From Candidatus Saccharibacteria bacterium 49-20 (GTDB lineage: Bacteria; Patescibacteriota; Saccharimonadia; Saccharimonadales; Saccharimonadaceae), in the NCBI GenBank assembly GCA_001897295.1, contig MKSN01000001.1, positions 327,892 to 391,891 of the forward strand: a stretch of DNA of 64,000 bases, written 5' to 3'. A model generated the notes under the pieces. That model was not told the origin of the DNA. It did not search any database and saw only the letters and a program-made list of their open reading frames with translations. Shown one piece after another: positions 48,895 to 58,169 of this stretch. How positions within the stretch are numbered: the stretch's first letter is position 1; each line of letters opens with the position of its first letter. The position numbers and the translations under genes are program-made.

Positions 48895-50335
48895 CCAACT
48901 GTCAAAAAAAGTAGACGCCTTCACGCCACTCCAAGAAGGTAAAGTGCACTTATATACGTGTGGCCCAACCGTCTACAATTACCTAACAGTCGGAAACTGG
49001 ACTGCCTATGTCTATTGGGACACACTCGTGCGTACATTGCAGGCGAACGGCCTTGAGGTCACGCGCGTTATGAATATTACCGACGTAGGGCACCTTGTAA
49101 GTGACGCGGATGATGGTGAAGATAAACTAGAAAAGGGCGCAAAACGCGACGGCACAACTGCATGGGAAGTTGCCGCACACTATACTGAAGATTTTATCGA
49201 AGGTATGCAGGCGCTCAATCTTATTGCACCTACGCACATGCCAAAAGCAACCGAGTACATCGAGCAGCAACTCGCACTCGTACGTGTACTTAAAGATAAG
49301 GGCTATACCTACCAAATCAGTGACGGCATCTACTATGATACGTCGAAATTCCCAACCTACGGCGACTTTGCTGACCTTGACCTTGACGCCCAAAAAGCCG
49401 GTGCGCGCGTAGAATTTAACCCCGAAAAACGCAACCCAAGCGACTTCGCGCTTTGGAAATTCACCCCAGAAGGTGAGAAGCGCGATATGGAATGGGCAAC
49501 GCCCGCAGATCTTCTTGACAAAGGCGTTGAGCGTCCAGGTTTCCCTGGCTGGCACCTCGAGTGTTCTGCGATGGCTATGGCGCTACTTGGCGAAACGATC
49601 GATATTCACACTGGCGGTATTGATCACATTCCAGTGCACCACACGAATGAAATCGCCCAATCTGAAGCGGCTAACGGGGTTATCTTCGCTAATTACTGGC
49701 TTCACAACAACCACCTTAAAGTAGACGGCACCAAGATTAGCAAGTCACTCGGCAACGGCTACACGCTTCAGGACCTTGAAGAAAAGGGCTTTAGCCCACT
49801 CGACTTACGTCTTTTCATTTTGCAAAGTCACTACCGCACCGAGGGCAACTTTACATTTGATAACCTTGCCGCAGCGCGAAACCGTCGCCTTAACTGGCGC
49901 AACGTTGCCGCACTTCGTCACCAAATCCACGACACGCTCACAACAGATGAAAGCACTGAAGAGGATAGCAAGACCATTTCACTCTACGCGGCCTCTAAGG
50001 CGCTTGTAGAAACGCTCTCAGACGACCTCAATACCGCAGGGGCTATGGCTATTATCGATGGCGCATTCGACGCTGTACTCTCAAGCAGGCTCGATACCAT
50101 CCACCAACATGCACTTGTCAGCTTCATTGAAACAATCGACGAAGTACTTGGACTCAAACTCCTCGACACTACGCCTGATATTTCTGATGACCAAAAGCGC
50201 CTCATCATTGAGCGTACCCGCGCGCGCGATGGCAAAGACTACGCGCGCTCAGACGAAATTCGTGATGAACTCGCAAAAAGCGGCATCGCTGTGCGCGACA
50301 CCGCTTCTGGCCCAATTTGGGAATATACTCACTAG
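48875..50335 (+). CDS. cysS: Cysteinyl-tRNA synthetase
   Basis: Class I aminoacyl-tRNA synthetase, 486 residues. Zinc ligands are in CGPTVYN near 29, LECSAMA near 230 and HTGGIDHIPVHHTNE near 248. The KMSKS loop is KISKS at 287-291. The HIGH signature, normally HIGN or HIGH after TVYNY, reads LTVGN here, so the first His is missing. The C-terminal anticodon-binding part is short, with an RTRARDGKDYARSDEIRDEL ending typical of CysS. Overlaps the DHH gene by 20 nt, so it is probably cotranslated. Confidence 0.92.
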   Translation: MSLQFHNQLSKKVDAFTPLQEGKVHLYTCGPTVYNYLTVGNWTAYVYWDTLVRTLQANGLEVTRVMNITDVGHLVSDADDGEDKLEKGAKRDGTTAWEVAAHYTEDFIEGMQALNLIAPTHMPKATEYIEQQLALVRVLKDKGYTYQISDGIYYDTSKFPTYGDFADLDLDAQKAGARVEFNPEKRNPSDFALWKFTPEGEKRDMEWATPADLLDKGVERPGFPGWHLECSAMAMALLGETIDIHTGGIDHIPVHHTNEIAQSEAANGVIFANYWLHNNHLKVDGTKISKSLGNGYTLQDLEEKGFSPLDLRLFILQSHYRTEGNFTFDNLAAARNRRLNWRNVAALRHQIHDTLTTDESTEEDSKTISLYAASKALVETLSDDLNTAGAMAIIDGAFDAVLSSRLDTIHQHALVSFIETIDEVLGLKLLDTTPDISDDQKRLIIERTRARDGKDYARSDEIRDELAKSGIAVRDTASGPIWEYTH

Positions 50336-51477
50336 TTCTTACGGGTGGTAGCAACAACATCAGCTTCGACGGCCTTGGCATGTCGAGCTTTTGTTTTCTC
50401 GTCTTCGTGACGACGGCTCTCAAGGAATTCTTCGATAAGAATACGGACAGTACCGGCGATTGGAATCGCAATAATACCACCGATTACTCCAAACATGTAG
50501 AGACCGATAGTGACCGCACCAAGAATCATGAGCGCAGTCAGGTCAATGCGCTTTGCTTGAATGTGTGGTGCGATGAGATTATTCTCGACCTGCTGATAGA
50601 CCACGAAGAAGATTGCGTAAATAATCGCCGCTGGAATACTGTTAAGTGCGAGGAGAATCGCAATCAACACACCACCGATAGTTGCGCCGAACATTGGGAT
50701 AAGTGACAAGATGAAGGTAATTGCCGCGGTTGGCATCGCAAGGTTCGCATCAACTTCTGGGAAGATGAAGCTTAGGATGAACACGAAAAGTCCCGCAGCG
50801 GTTGCGCCGATAGTGGAGACTGTCAGCTGACCCATGACATAGCCGCTTACCACCCCATAAATACGATTTGCAACGCGGCGGTGCTTTTGCATTTTCTTTT
50901 CATCTTTATACAGGCGCCAGATACGCTTGAGCCACTCAGGTCCTTCAATAAGCATCAAGAAGGTGAGTACGAGCACAAGGATGAGCGCTGCGATACCCGA
51001 GAAGATTGAGCCAATACCCGCTACAACATTCTGACCTACGTTTCCAGCCCAAGATGACGCGCTTTCTTGAATCGAAACAATCGCCGTGTCGAGTTGACCT
51101 TGAAGGTTATATTGTTCCACAAAGTCGCGCACACCCTCCCACGAATGTGTCGCCGAGGTAACGACCGCAGGAATAGTTTGAGCCACCTTCGCAGATTGCT
51201 GAATCACCGCTGGTACCACGAGGGTCAGGATTGCACCAATAATAACCACCACCGCGACGTAGGCGATAGCCGTCGCACCCACACGACTCTTGCCAGGAAG
51301 CTTCTTTGCAATATAGGCAACAGGGGCGTTAAGCGCCAAAGCCAAGAAAATTGACACACCAATAATAATAAGTGCGGTTTGTGCTTTATAAAGAAGTGCC
51401 GCCGCTAGGACGAGTGCAACAATTACTAGCCAGAAGCGGACAAATGTGCGTGTATCGATATCAATTTTAGTCTTCAT
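50332..51477 (-). CDS. AI-2E/PerM family permease
   Basis: A 381-residue membrane protein with about seven or eight helices: an N-terminal pair (15-55), one near 68-88, a soluble stretch at 90-155, then a C-terminal group with the family segment LSLIPMFGATIGGVLIAIL near 262. Members include the AI-2 exporter TqsA and Na+/H+ antiporters, so the substrate is open. The basic C-terminal tail is cytoplasmic. Start ATG 51477, with a minus-strand TATACT (51491-51486) 8 nt before it. Convergent with cysS. Confidence 0.82.
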   Translation of the reverse strand: MKTKIDIDTRTFVRFWLVIVALVLAAALLYKAQTALIIIGVSIFLALALNAPVAYIAKKLPGKSRVGATAIAYVAVVVIIGAILTLVVPAVIQQSAKVAQTIPAVVTSATHSWEGVRDFVEQYNLQGQLDTAIVSIQESASSWAGNVGQNVVAGIGSIFSGIAALILVLVLTFLMLIEGPEWLKRIWRLYKDEKKMQKHRRVANRIYGVVSGYVMGQLTVSTIGATAAGLFVFILSFIFPEVDANLAMPTAAITFILSLIPMFGATIGGVLIAILLALNSIPAAIIYAIFFVVYQQVENNLIAPHIQAKRIDLTALMILGAVTIGLYMFGVIGGIIAIPIAGTVRILIEEFLESRRHEDEKTKARHAKAVEADVVATTRKN

Positions 51478-51521
51478 ATGTTTCCAGTATACACCACTTG
51501 GCAAACAGCTTATGGACACAG

Positions 51522-51527
51522 TATAGT
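51522..51527 (+). promoter_or_regulatory. -10 of FAD-linked oxidase copy 2
   Basis: TATAGT; +1 near 51534, two nt before the ATG at 51536. Confidence 0.5.
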
Positions 51528-51535
51528 AGATACAA

Positions 51536-53200
51536 ATGGAGAAATTAGTTAAGGCACTTAAAACAAAAGTGCAGGGTGGGGTTTCAACTGATCTTCACAC
51601 TCGTCACCAGGTGAGCCGCGATGCGAGCATTTACGAGCTCGTCCCCGACGTCGTAGTCGAACCTAAAGATACCGCCGATATTGAAGCACTCGTTCGTTTT
51701 GTAAGTACCCACAAAAAAGAGTACCCCAAGCTTTCACTCACCCCAAGGAGTGCAGGCACCGATATGTCGGGCGGCGCAATCGGAAACTCAATTGTGCTCG
51801 AAATGACGCCTCACTTTAATAAGATCGAATCACTCAAGAAAAATATCCTTCAAGTGCAGCCGGGTGTGTTCGTACGCGACATCGACCCAATCCTGCTCGA
51901 TAAAGGCCTCCACCTTGGTTGTATTCCTGCAAGTCGCGCTATCTGTACTATTGGGGGTATCGTAGGTAATAACTCTGGCGGTGAACAGTCGCTACGCTAT
52001 GGCAACGCCGACCGGTCGGTTCGTGAGCTTCAGGTCGTGCTTGCAGATGGCAACGCCTATACAGTGAAGCCCCTTACAAAAAAGCAACTCGACCGTAAAA
52101 TCTCCGAAGGTACATACGAAGCAGAATTATACCGTCGTGTGTTCGAACTAGTAGATTCGCACTACGACACCGTACGCAACGCCCGCCCACGTGTGAATAA
52201 AAATTCTATGGGCTATAACCTTTGGAGTGTCTGGGATCGTGAGACTGGCATATTTGATATGACGCAGCTATTTACAGGTAGCCAAGGAACGCTCGGGGTC
52301 ATTACTGATATCAAAATCGAGGCCGTGCCAAAAGCACCGCACTCAGGGCTACTACTCGCGTATCTTCCATCCATGAAGAACCTTGGCCGTATCATCGACA
52401 AGGTGATGGAACATAACCCTGCAACATTCGAAGGCTTCGATGACATTACGTTCAACCTTGGCATTCGTTACTTTAAGACGTTCCGCAAGCAGCTCGGCAC
52501 TAAAGAGTACCTGCGTCAGCAAGCACACCTTACGAAATCAGTCGCGAAGTTTAAGGGACACCTTCCTAATATTCTTCTGATGATCGAGTTTGATGGCCAA
52601 ACGCAAAAAGAGGTGATCGAAAAAATCTCAAACCTCCACGATGACCTTAAGAAATACAAAATTCGCATGGATATTGAAAGCGACGAGAAGTCGAGCGCAC
52701 CTTTTTGGAGCATTCGACGTGCTGCACTCGCGCTGCTTCGCAACCAAATTAGCGGCCGCTACGCCTCTCCGTTTATTGACGACATGACCGTGCAGCCAAA
52801 TCATCTTCCACAATTCCTACCAGAGCTTCGTAAAGTAATTCGTAAGTATAAGTTGCCCGCAACCATTCAAGGTCACTTTGGCGATGGCAACTTCCATATC
52901 ATTCCACTCATGGACATCGCAGGAACGAAAGATCAAGCCAAACTCGAACCCATCATGCGTGAACTCGTACCAATTGTACTGAAATATGGCGGCACGATGG
53001 CAGGTGAACATAACGACGGCATGGTACGCGGATCATGGCTTCCAGCCGTCTTTGGCCAAGATGTCTACACACTCTTTAGGGGAGTAAAAGAAATCTTTGA
53101 CCCGCAGTACATCTTTAACCCCCACAAAAAGACCGATGCTTCGTGGGAATTTAGCATGAGCCATGTGCGCTCCCAAAATGATAATGGGCTTATCAAATAA
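51536..53200 (+). CDS. FAD-linked oxidase, GlcD/D-lactate dehydrogenase family (copy 2)
   Basis: A 554-residue paralogue of the gene at 25813-27477. Matching motifs: LTPRSAGTDMSGGAIGN near 74, CTIGGIVGNNSGGEQS near 140, QGHFGDGNFHIIPLM near 444 and GEHNDGMVRGSWLPA near 489. Oxidises a D-2-hydroxyacid with FAD; substrate preference may differ between copies. No Fe-S motif. Leaderless. An HxlR regulator gene follows 29 nt later with its own promoter, which may control it. Confidence 0.86.
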   Translation: MEKLVKALKTKVQGGVSTDLHTRHQVSRDASIYELVPDVVVEPKDTADIEALVRFVSTHKKEYPKLSLTPRSAGTDMSGGAIGNSIVLEMTPHFNKIESLKKNILQVQPGVFVRDIDPILLDKGLHLGCIPASRAICTIGGIVGNNSGGEQSLRYGNADRSVRELQVVLADGNAYTVKPLTKKQLDRKISEGTYEAELYRRVFELVDSHYDTVRNARPRVNKNSMGYNLWSVWDRETGIFDMTQLFTGSQGTLGVITDIKIEAVPKAPHSGLLLAYLPSMKNLGRIIDKVMEHNPATFEGFDDITFNLGIRYFKTFRKQLGTKEYLRQQAHLTKSVAKFKGHLPNILLMIEFDGQTQKEVIEKISNLHDDLKKYKIRMDIESDEKSSAPFWSIRRAALALLRNQISGRYASPFIDDMTVQPNHLPQFLPELRKVIRKYKLPATIQGHFGDGNFHIIPLMDIAGTKDQAKLEPIMRELVPIVLKYGGTMAGEHNDGMVRGSWLPAVFGQDVYTLFRGVKEIFDPQYIFNPHKKTDASWEFSMSHVRSQNDNGLIK

Positions 53201-53229
53201 CGCTAGATATTGTATAGTAAGTACTAGAT

Positions 53230-53550
53230 ATGCCAATTGAAACGATCGGCTGCGTCAAGGCAGCAACCAAAATCCTCGGCGACAAGTGGACACCCCAGTT
53301 GCTTCGTTTCTTTGTGAACGAAGATGCAGTGCGTTTCTGCCAGATTCAAGACCTCGTCGAAGGCATCAACCCTCGCACGCTTTCAGCGCGCCTCGATAGC
53401 CTTGAAAAAGAGGGAATCATCGAAAAGATTTTCCCAGCCGAAAAATCACGTTGTGAATACCGCCTTACCCAAAAGGGCAAAGAACTTACTCCTATACTTC
53501 GCGACATGCAGGCCTGGAGCGATCGCTACGCGGCAACGCAGCTTGCCTAG
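53230..53550 (+). CDS. HxlR-family winged-helix regulator
   Basis: A 106-residue DNA-binding protein of the HxlR type: IGCVKAATKILGDKWTPQLL at 6-25 with the Cys that often senses redox or reactive carbonyl species, the recognition helix NPRTLSARLDSLEKEGII near 55, and wing EYRLTQKGKEL. Likely dimeric. TATAGT at 53213-53218 leaves a leader of about 5 nt. It may sense oxidation state and regulate the adjacent FAD-linked oxidase. Confidence 0.85.
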   Translation: MPIETIGCVKAATKILGDKWTPQLLRFFVNEDAVRFCQIQDLVEGINPRTLSARLDSLEKEGIIEKIFPAEKSRCEYRLTQKGKELTPILRDMQAWSDRYAATQLA

Positions 53551-53589
53551 CCTTACCGCTACCTAAGCGTCTTTTAAGCTTATTCACGG

Positions 53590-53595
53590 TATACT
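53590..53595 (+). promoter_or_regulatory. -10 deciding the response regulator start
   Basis: TATACT ends at 53595, one base before an in-frame ATG (53596). The predicted +1 is 53602, which is the next ATG. Confidence 0.65.
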
Positions 53596-53601
53596 ATGAG
53601 T

Positions 53602-54273
53602 ATGAGAATATTAGTAGTAGAGGATGAACACAAAATTGCCCGCGCGCTCGCAAAGGCACTAGAACAAGAGACCTACGCGGTCGACGTTGCCTACGACGGC
53701 GACGAAGGGTACGCTATGGCGACGACCGAACCTTATGACGTCGCAATTATAGACCGCATGCTTCCGGGTGAATACGACGGTATTGCGATCGTCAAAGCAA
53801 TGCGTGACGAGAAAATTCACACACCAGTACTCTTCTTGAGTGCGCTTGATAGTATTAACGAACGAACTGCTGGACTTGACGCCGGTGCCGATGATTACCT
53901 CGTGAAGCCATTTGCGCTCGAAGAGCTTTTAGCTCGCGTTCGTGCGCTTCTTCGCCGCCCAACTGAGCAACAATCAGACGTGCTTACCGCAGGCGACTTA
54001 ACACTTGATACGGTGACCTATTCCGTCAAACGCGGCGGTAAGGACCTTCAGCTCACCAGCAAAGAATTCGCACTCCTTGAATACCTCCTTCGCAACCAGG
54101 GCCGCCCTATTAGCAAAGAGGTTATTATTAGCCACGTCTGGGACTATGACGCGGATATCCTTCCAAATACCGTCGAAGTCTATGTAAAATACCTACGAAA
54201 CAAGATTGATACACCATTCGACACGCCGCTCATTCACACAGTTCGTGGATTTGGCTATAAACTAGAAGCATAG
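53602..54273 (+). CDS. OmpR/PhoB-family response regulator
   Basis: A 223-residue regulator. Receiver domain: acidic pocket VVEDEHK at 5-11, phospho-acceptor Asp at about 51 (IIDRMLPG), SALD near 80 and Lys in LVKPFALEELLARV near 103. The C-terminal OmpR winged helix contains LTSKEFALLEYLLRNQG near 152 and VRGFGYKLEA at the end. First gene of a cluster with a histidine kinase and an ABC transporter; leaderless at 53602. Confidence 0.92.
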   Translation: MRILVVEDEHKIARALAKALEQETYAVDVAYDGDEGYAMATTEPYDVAIIDRMLPGEYDGIAIVKAMRDEKIHTPVLFLSALDSINERTAGLDAGADDYLVKPFALEELLARVRALLRRPTEQQSDVLTAGDLTLDTVTYSVKRGGKDLQLTSKEFALLEYLLRNQGRPISKEVIISHVWDYDADILPNTVEVYVKYLRNKIDTPFDTPLIHTVRGFGYKLEA

Positions 54274-54285
54274 GAGAGACAAAAA

Positions 54286-55338
54286 GTGCAGGCGATGCAG
54301 AAAATGTTTCAGTCGGCCACGCTGAAATTGACCGCGTGGTATCTGATAATTCTGATGGCAATCAGTATTACTTTTAGTGTCGTCATCTACCAGCTTAACT
54401 ACCGTGAGATTAGTTTCCGTCTCGAGAATCTTCAGCACAGCATCATCGAAGGATACAACGGCCCTGCGCCGTTTAGCCGCTATTTCCTTGATGATGAGGG
54501 TCCAAATAGTCCACTCATAAATGAATCCCGCAAAGCTTCAAGCCAAATGATTCTTTCATTGGTGTATATCAATATTGTCGTACTCGTGGCCGGAGGGCTT
54601 GGTGCATTTTTCCTCGCACGCCGCACACTTCGTCCAATCGCCGAAGCTCACGAGGCCCAGGGTCGTTTCACAAGCGACGCCAGCCACGAGCTACGCACAC
54701 CACTTGCTGCCATGAAAACAGAGCTTGAAGTAAACCTGCGCGACCCGAAGCTTGAAATAGGTGAGGCAAGGGAGCTTCTTGAGAGCAACCTAGAGGAAGT
54801 AAACAAGCTCATTAAACTTTCCGAAATGCTTCTGCACCTTTCGCGACTTGATCACGACAAACTCGAAGTCGACACCATCGACGTCCCAAGCATGGTGCAA
54901 GAACTTGTTCAGCGCTATCCTAGTGACGTTGAGCGGTTTGATATTACCTCGCGAAAGAAAGCAACCACGCTTGCGAATGAACCAGCAATTAATGAACTTA
55001 TCACCATCCTGCTCGATAACGCCATAAAATACAGCCCGGCCGACTCGCCGATATTCATCCGTGTATTTGAACAATACGGGCGCGTAGGGCTTGAGGTAAA
55101 AAACCAAGGTAAGAAAATACCTGACGACAAACTCCCTAAACTGTTCGATCGCTTTTACCGTGCCGACAATTCGCGCACCAACGGGGCAAAGAATGGGTAC
55201 GGACTTGGATTATCTATCGCAAAGAAGATCGTCGATATCCACCACGGCGAGATTACCGTCTCGAGTACTGATGAATTTACGACATTCACGCTTTATCTGC
55301 CAATTGTAAGAAAAAGCTCAGTCAAACCTCAAGAATAG
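54286..55338 (+). CDS. Two-component sensor histidine kinase
   Basis: A 350-residue kinase with two membrane helices (about 15-36 and 87-109) bracketing a 50-residue extracytoplasmic loop. HisKA has SDASHELRTPLAAMKTELEV, with the phospho-His near residue 133. HATPase_c has N box LDNAIKYSPADSP, and GYGLGLSIAKKIVDIHHGEI. The small sensor loop suggests sensing through the membrane or through the ABC partner, as in BceS-like kinases. GTG start behind GGAGAG; an ATG lies at 54295. It follows the regulator by 12 nt. Confidence 0.9.
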   Translation: MQAMQKMFQSATLKLTAWYLIILMAISITFSVVIYQLNYREISFRLENLQHSIIEGYNGPAPFSRYFLDDEGPNSPLINESRKASSQMILSLVYINIVVLVAGGLGAFFLARRTLRPIAEAHEAQGRFTSDASHELRTPLAAMKTELEVNLRDPKLEIGEARELLESNLEEVNKLIKLSEMLLHLSRLDHDKLEVDTIDVPSMVQELVQRYPSDVERFDITSRKKATTLANEPAINELITILLDNAIKYSPADSPIFIRVFEQYGRVGLEVKNQGKKIPDDKLPKLFDRFYRADNSRTNGAKNGYGLGLSIAKKIVDIHHGEITVSSTDEFTTFTLYLPIVRKSSVKPQE

Positions 55339-55385
55339 CGCGTACACTCCCTCGTATAAACATATAACGAAGGAGAACGCATTCC

Positions 55386-56768
55386 ATGAATGTCCTGACC
55401 CGAGGGGTAAAGAATACCCTCCGAAGTCCCATTAGATCTGGAGCAATTGTGTTGATGTTTGCCATCAGCATTGCCTTGATCCTCAGTATGCTCGTTGCAA
55501 GAAGCAGCGTACTGTCAAAAATAGATGAAGTAAAAGCCACCGCAGGCACGTCAGTGACGATTCGTCCTGCTGGTGTGATGGGGAACATGGGAGGCGGTGA
55601 CCCGCTGACAGCCGAACAACTCAGCACGATTAAGTCTACCGACCACATTAGCGCAACCACGATGACCCTCAGCGACCAACTCTCTAGTGACGATACGAGC
55701 TTAGAATCATCACTTGAATTTGGCGGCTTTGGACAACGTCAACGTGAAAGCTCATCGAGCAGTGAGTCGAGCACTCAAGCGGGTGGCGCTGCGATGCAGA
55801 TGCCAACACCGGGCATTACGGTGACAGGAACCACTGATGTAAACTCGGTCTCGACCGATGGAAGCGACCTAAATATTACAAGTGGTGAAACGATTGACAC
55901 GGACAGTAGCGACAATGTTGCCCTGATTGGCTCAACGCTAGCCGAGAAGAACAGTCTTGAAGTAGGCGATACCTTTACCGCATACGACCAGACCATTACC
56001 ATTAAGGGTATTTATGAAACTGACAATCGTTTCCAAGATAGCGGTATCATCATGCCGCTCGCAACCTTACAAAGCCTGACAGATCAAGCGGATGTAGTCA
56101 GTACAGTGGTGGCGACGGTAGATAGTAGCGACAACGTGTCGGCTACCGTCAACTCACTAAAATCATCCCTTGGAGATGACGCTGATATTACCAGTGAAGT
56201 GCAGCGCGCAGAAGAAAGCGTTTCGTCACTCGAAGGTATCGCATCACTCGCGCTCGCCGGTGTGATTGCCGCAGCAATTGCAGGCGCGGCCATTGTACTC
56301 CTTGCCATGATCATGGTAGTGCGCGAACGTCGCCGTGAAATTGGTGTCATGAAAGCGATCGGTGGAACCGACGGCAAAGTTGTGGGGCAATTTATCACCG
56401 AAGGCTTAACCCTTACCGTTTTCGGTGCCGTCATTGGCATGGTACTCGGTATTCTTGTCAGCGGCCCAATGACAACGTCGTTAGTATCGAGCCAAAATAC
56501 TATAAACACGAGTCAGCGTGGAGGCATGGCGACGCGAGGCGATTCGACATCAAACAGCAGCACCCAACGCCCACAGGGAGGCCCTGGTGGCTTCGAAGGC
56601 GGCTTCCAGCAGCTTCAAACCAACGCCACCCAAGTGACCGCAAGTCTCACGCCAGATATCATCGCGATTGCACTTGGCGTTACGCTAGTTATCTCACTGA
56701 TTGGTACCGCCATTCCAGCCTGGTTTACCGCCCGAGTTCGACCCGCCGAAGTATTAAGGACTGAATAG
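55386..56768 (+). CDS. MacB/FtsX-type ABC transporter permease
   Basis: A 460-residue permease with the MacB-like plan: one N-terminal membrane helix (about 18-38), a large extracytoplasmic domain (about 40-290), then three helices (about 293-316, 340-365, 425-448). The FtsX-type signature EIGVMKAIGGTDGKVVGQFI is near 318. Two low-complexity stretches stand out: Ser/Gln-rich around 118-138 and Gly/Gln/Ser-rich (about 375-410) between the last helices, outside. AAGGAG precedes the ATG. It works with the ATPase just downstream. Confidence 0.86.
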   Translation: MNVLTRGVKNTLRSPIRSGAIVLMFAISIALILSMLVARSSVLSKIDEVKATAGTSVTIRPAGVMGNMGGGDPLTAEQLSTIKSTDHISATTMTLSDQLSSDDTSLESSLEFGGFGQRQRESSSSSESSTQAGGAAMQMPTPGITVTGTTDVNSVSTDGSDLNITSGETIDTDSSDNVALIGSTLAEKNSLEVGDTFTAYDQTITIKGIYETDNRFQDSGIIMPLATLQSLTDQADVVSTVVATVDSSDNVSATVNSLKSSLGDDADITSEVQRAEESVSSLEGIASLALAGVIAAAIAGAAIVLLAMIMVVRERRREIGVMKAIGGTDGKVVGQFITEGLTLTVFGAVIGMVLGILVSGPMTTSLVSSQNTINTSQRGGMATRGDSTSNSSTQRPQGGPGGFEGGFQQLQTNATQVTASLTPDIIAIALGVTLVISLIGTAIPAWFTARVRPAEVLRTE

Positions 56769-56779
56769 AAAGGACCCCT

Positions 56780-57451
56780 ATGTTAGAAGTAAAAAATGTT
56801 TCAAAGACATTCAACACCGCCAGTGGCCCCGTCCATGCGCTCAAAGATATCACCTTCAAGGTGAATACAGGTGAATTTGTAAGCATCGTTGGAAAATCCG
56901 GGAGCGGTAAAAGTACGCTACTTAGCATCCTTGGGGCGCTTGATACGCCAACCGATGGATCAATCACCGTTGACGATACAGCAATCGAAAAACTTAGTGG
57001 CCACCAGCAAACAAAATATCGAGGGAAAAAGATCGGCTTTGTATTCCAGCAATACAATCTTATTCCAAACCTCACGGCGCTTGAAAATGTCGTACTAGCG
57101 CTCGAATTTGGCGGCTACCCCGCAACCAGTCGAGTCGATCGCGCCGTAAAGCTACTTGAATCGGTTGGTATCGAAGAGGATCAACAGCATCGTCGCCCGA
57201 CACGTCTGAGTGGTGGCCAGCAACAACGCGTCAGCATCGCCCGCGCACTTGCGAATGAGCCAGCTTTTATCTTGGCGGATGAGCCAACTGGTAATCTTGA
57301 CAGCGCTACGGGTAAAAAGATTTTCGACCTTCTTCATGACCTATCGCGCAACCAAAATACCACCATTGTTGTGGTGACCCACGACCTCGATATCGCAGGT
57401 AAAACCGACCGCACCTTTACTATTGTGGACGGCAAAATTACAACGAAATAA
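56780..57451 (+). CDS. ABC transporter ATP-binding protein (LolD/MacB-like)
   Basis: A 223-residue ATPase: Walker [12 protein letters not shown] near 39-49, Q-loop [16 protein letters not shown] near 92, signature [15 protein letters not shown] near 143, Walker [13 protein letters not shown] near 163 and H-loop VVVTHD near 198. It pairs with the permease 11 nt upstream. With the two-component genes it forms a cluster like those that sense and resist antimicrobial peptides or envelope stress. Confidence 0.93.
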   Translation: MLEVKNVSKTFNTASGPVHALKDITFKVNTGEFVSIVGKSGSGKSTLLSILGALDTPTDGSITVDDTAIEKLSGHQQTKYRGKKIGFVFQQYNLIPNLTALENVVLALEFGGYPATSRVDRAVKLLESVGIEEDQQHRRPTRLSGGQQQRVSIARALANEPAFILADEPTGNLDSATGKKIFDLLHDLSRNQNTTIVVVTHDLDIAGKTDRTFTIVDGKITTK

Positions 57452-57560
57452 GTTTGAGAATTAAGAGTTCTCTCAGAAACCAGTGCCATACTTGAAGCCA
57501 GTAGCACAAGCGCTACAACAAACATCGGCGAACAGCCAATAAAGGAAGGGAGTGAACTCT

Positions 57561-58049
57561 ATGAACACAACCACCACCAACCAATCAGAACAAAAAACCG
57601 TTTTGCTCAGCAAAAAGGGAATGAAAGAACTTCGAAAGTCGATTGCACAACTCGAGCATGACCGCCAATCGATTCGCCGAAGTCTTCGTGAAAGTGATAA
57701 AACAAGCAATCACGACGATCGATTTGAAAGAAGCGAGCGCCTCCAACGCCTAGAAACACTCGAATCGGAACTCGTCGAGAAACAACAGGCTCTCGTGCGC
57801 GCCAAGCTCATTCCGTCAAAGCGTACGCGTATGAAAGTTGCAATCGGTTCGGTCGTTGACCTTATCGATCAAAGCGGCCGTATCATTCGCTACACAATTG
57901 TTGATAGCATCGAGGCAAACCCAAGTGACGGACGCATTTCTGCACTCAGTCCACTTGGCAGCACGCTGCTCGGTAAAACGGTTCAGGACATTGTAGAGTG
58001 GGGGAATGGCCTCCAACGAAGCAGTTTCCAGTTAGTGAAAATTACTTAG
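57561..58049 (+). CDS. GreA/GreB-like transcript cleavage factor homologue
   Basis: A 162-residue protein with an N-terminal antiparallel coiled coil (LLSKKGMKELRKSIAQLEHD through LESELVEKQQALVRA) and a C-terminal FKBP-like domain (VAIGSVVDLIDQSGR; ISALSPLGSTLLGKTVQDIV), matching the GreA/GreB fold. Two acidic residues at the coil tip (SNHDDRFERSER near 49-60) could fill the role of catalytic acids. It is more divergent than normal GreA, so Rnk or a specialised regulator is possible. ATG at 57561 fits AAAGGAAGG better than the GTG at 57552. Confidence 0.75.
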   Translation: MNTTTTNQSEQKTVLLSKKGMKELRKSIAQLEHDRQSIRRSLRESDKTSNHDDRFERSERLQRLETLESELVEKQQALVRAKLIPSKRTRMKVAIGSVVDLIDQSGRIIRYTIVDSIEANPSDGRISALSPLGSTLLGKTVQDIVEWGNGLQRSSFQLVKIT

Positions 58050-58138
58050 CAGTTACCCAGCGTCATTCGGCGCGACATACCACCAACTAATGGATCGCAT
58101 GTCCGCCACAACACTTTGTAACTAGAAGAGCTTCATCA

Positions 58139-58167
58139 AAATAGCCACCCGAGCGGTGGCTATTTTC
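58139..58167. terminator. Bidirectional terminator
   Basis: AAATAGCCACC-CGAGC-GGTGGCTATTT flanked by A and T tracts, between convergent genes. Confidence 0.85.
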
Positions 58168-58169
58168 TA

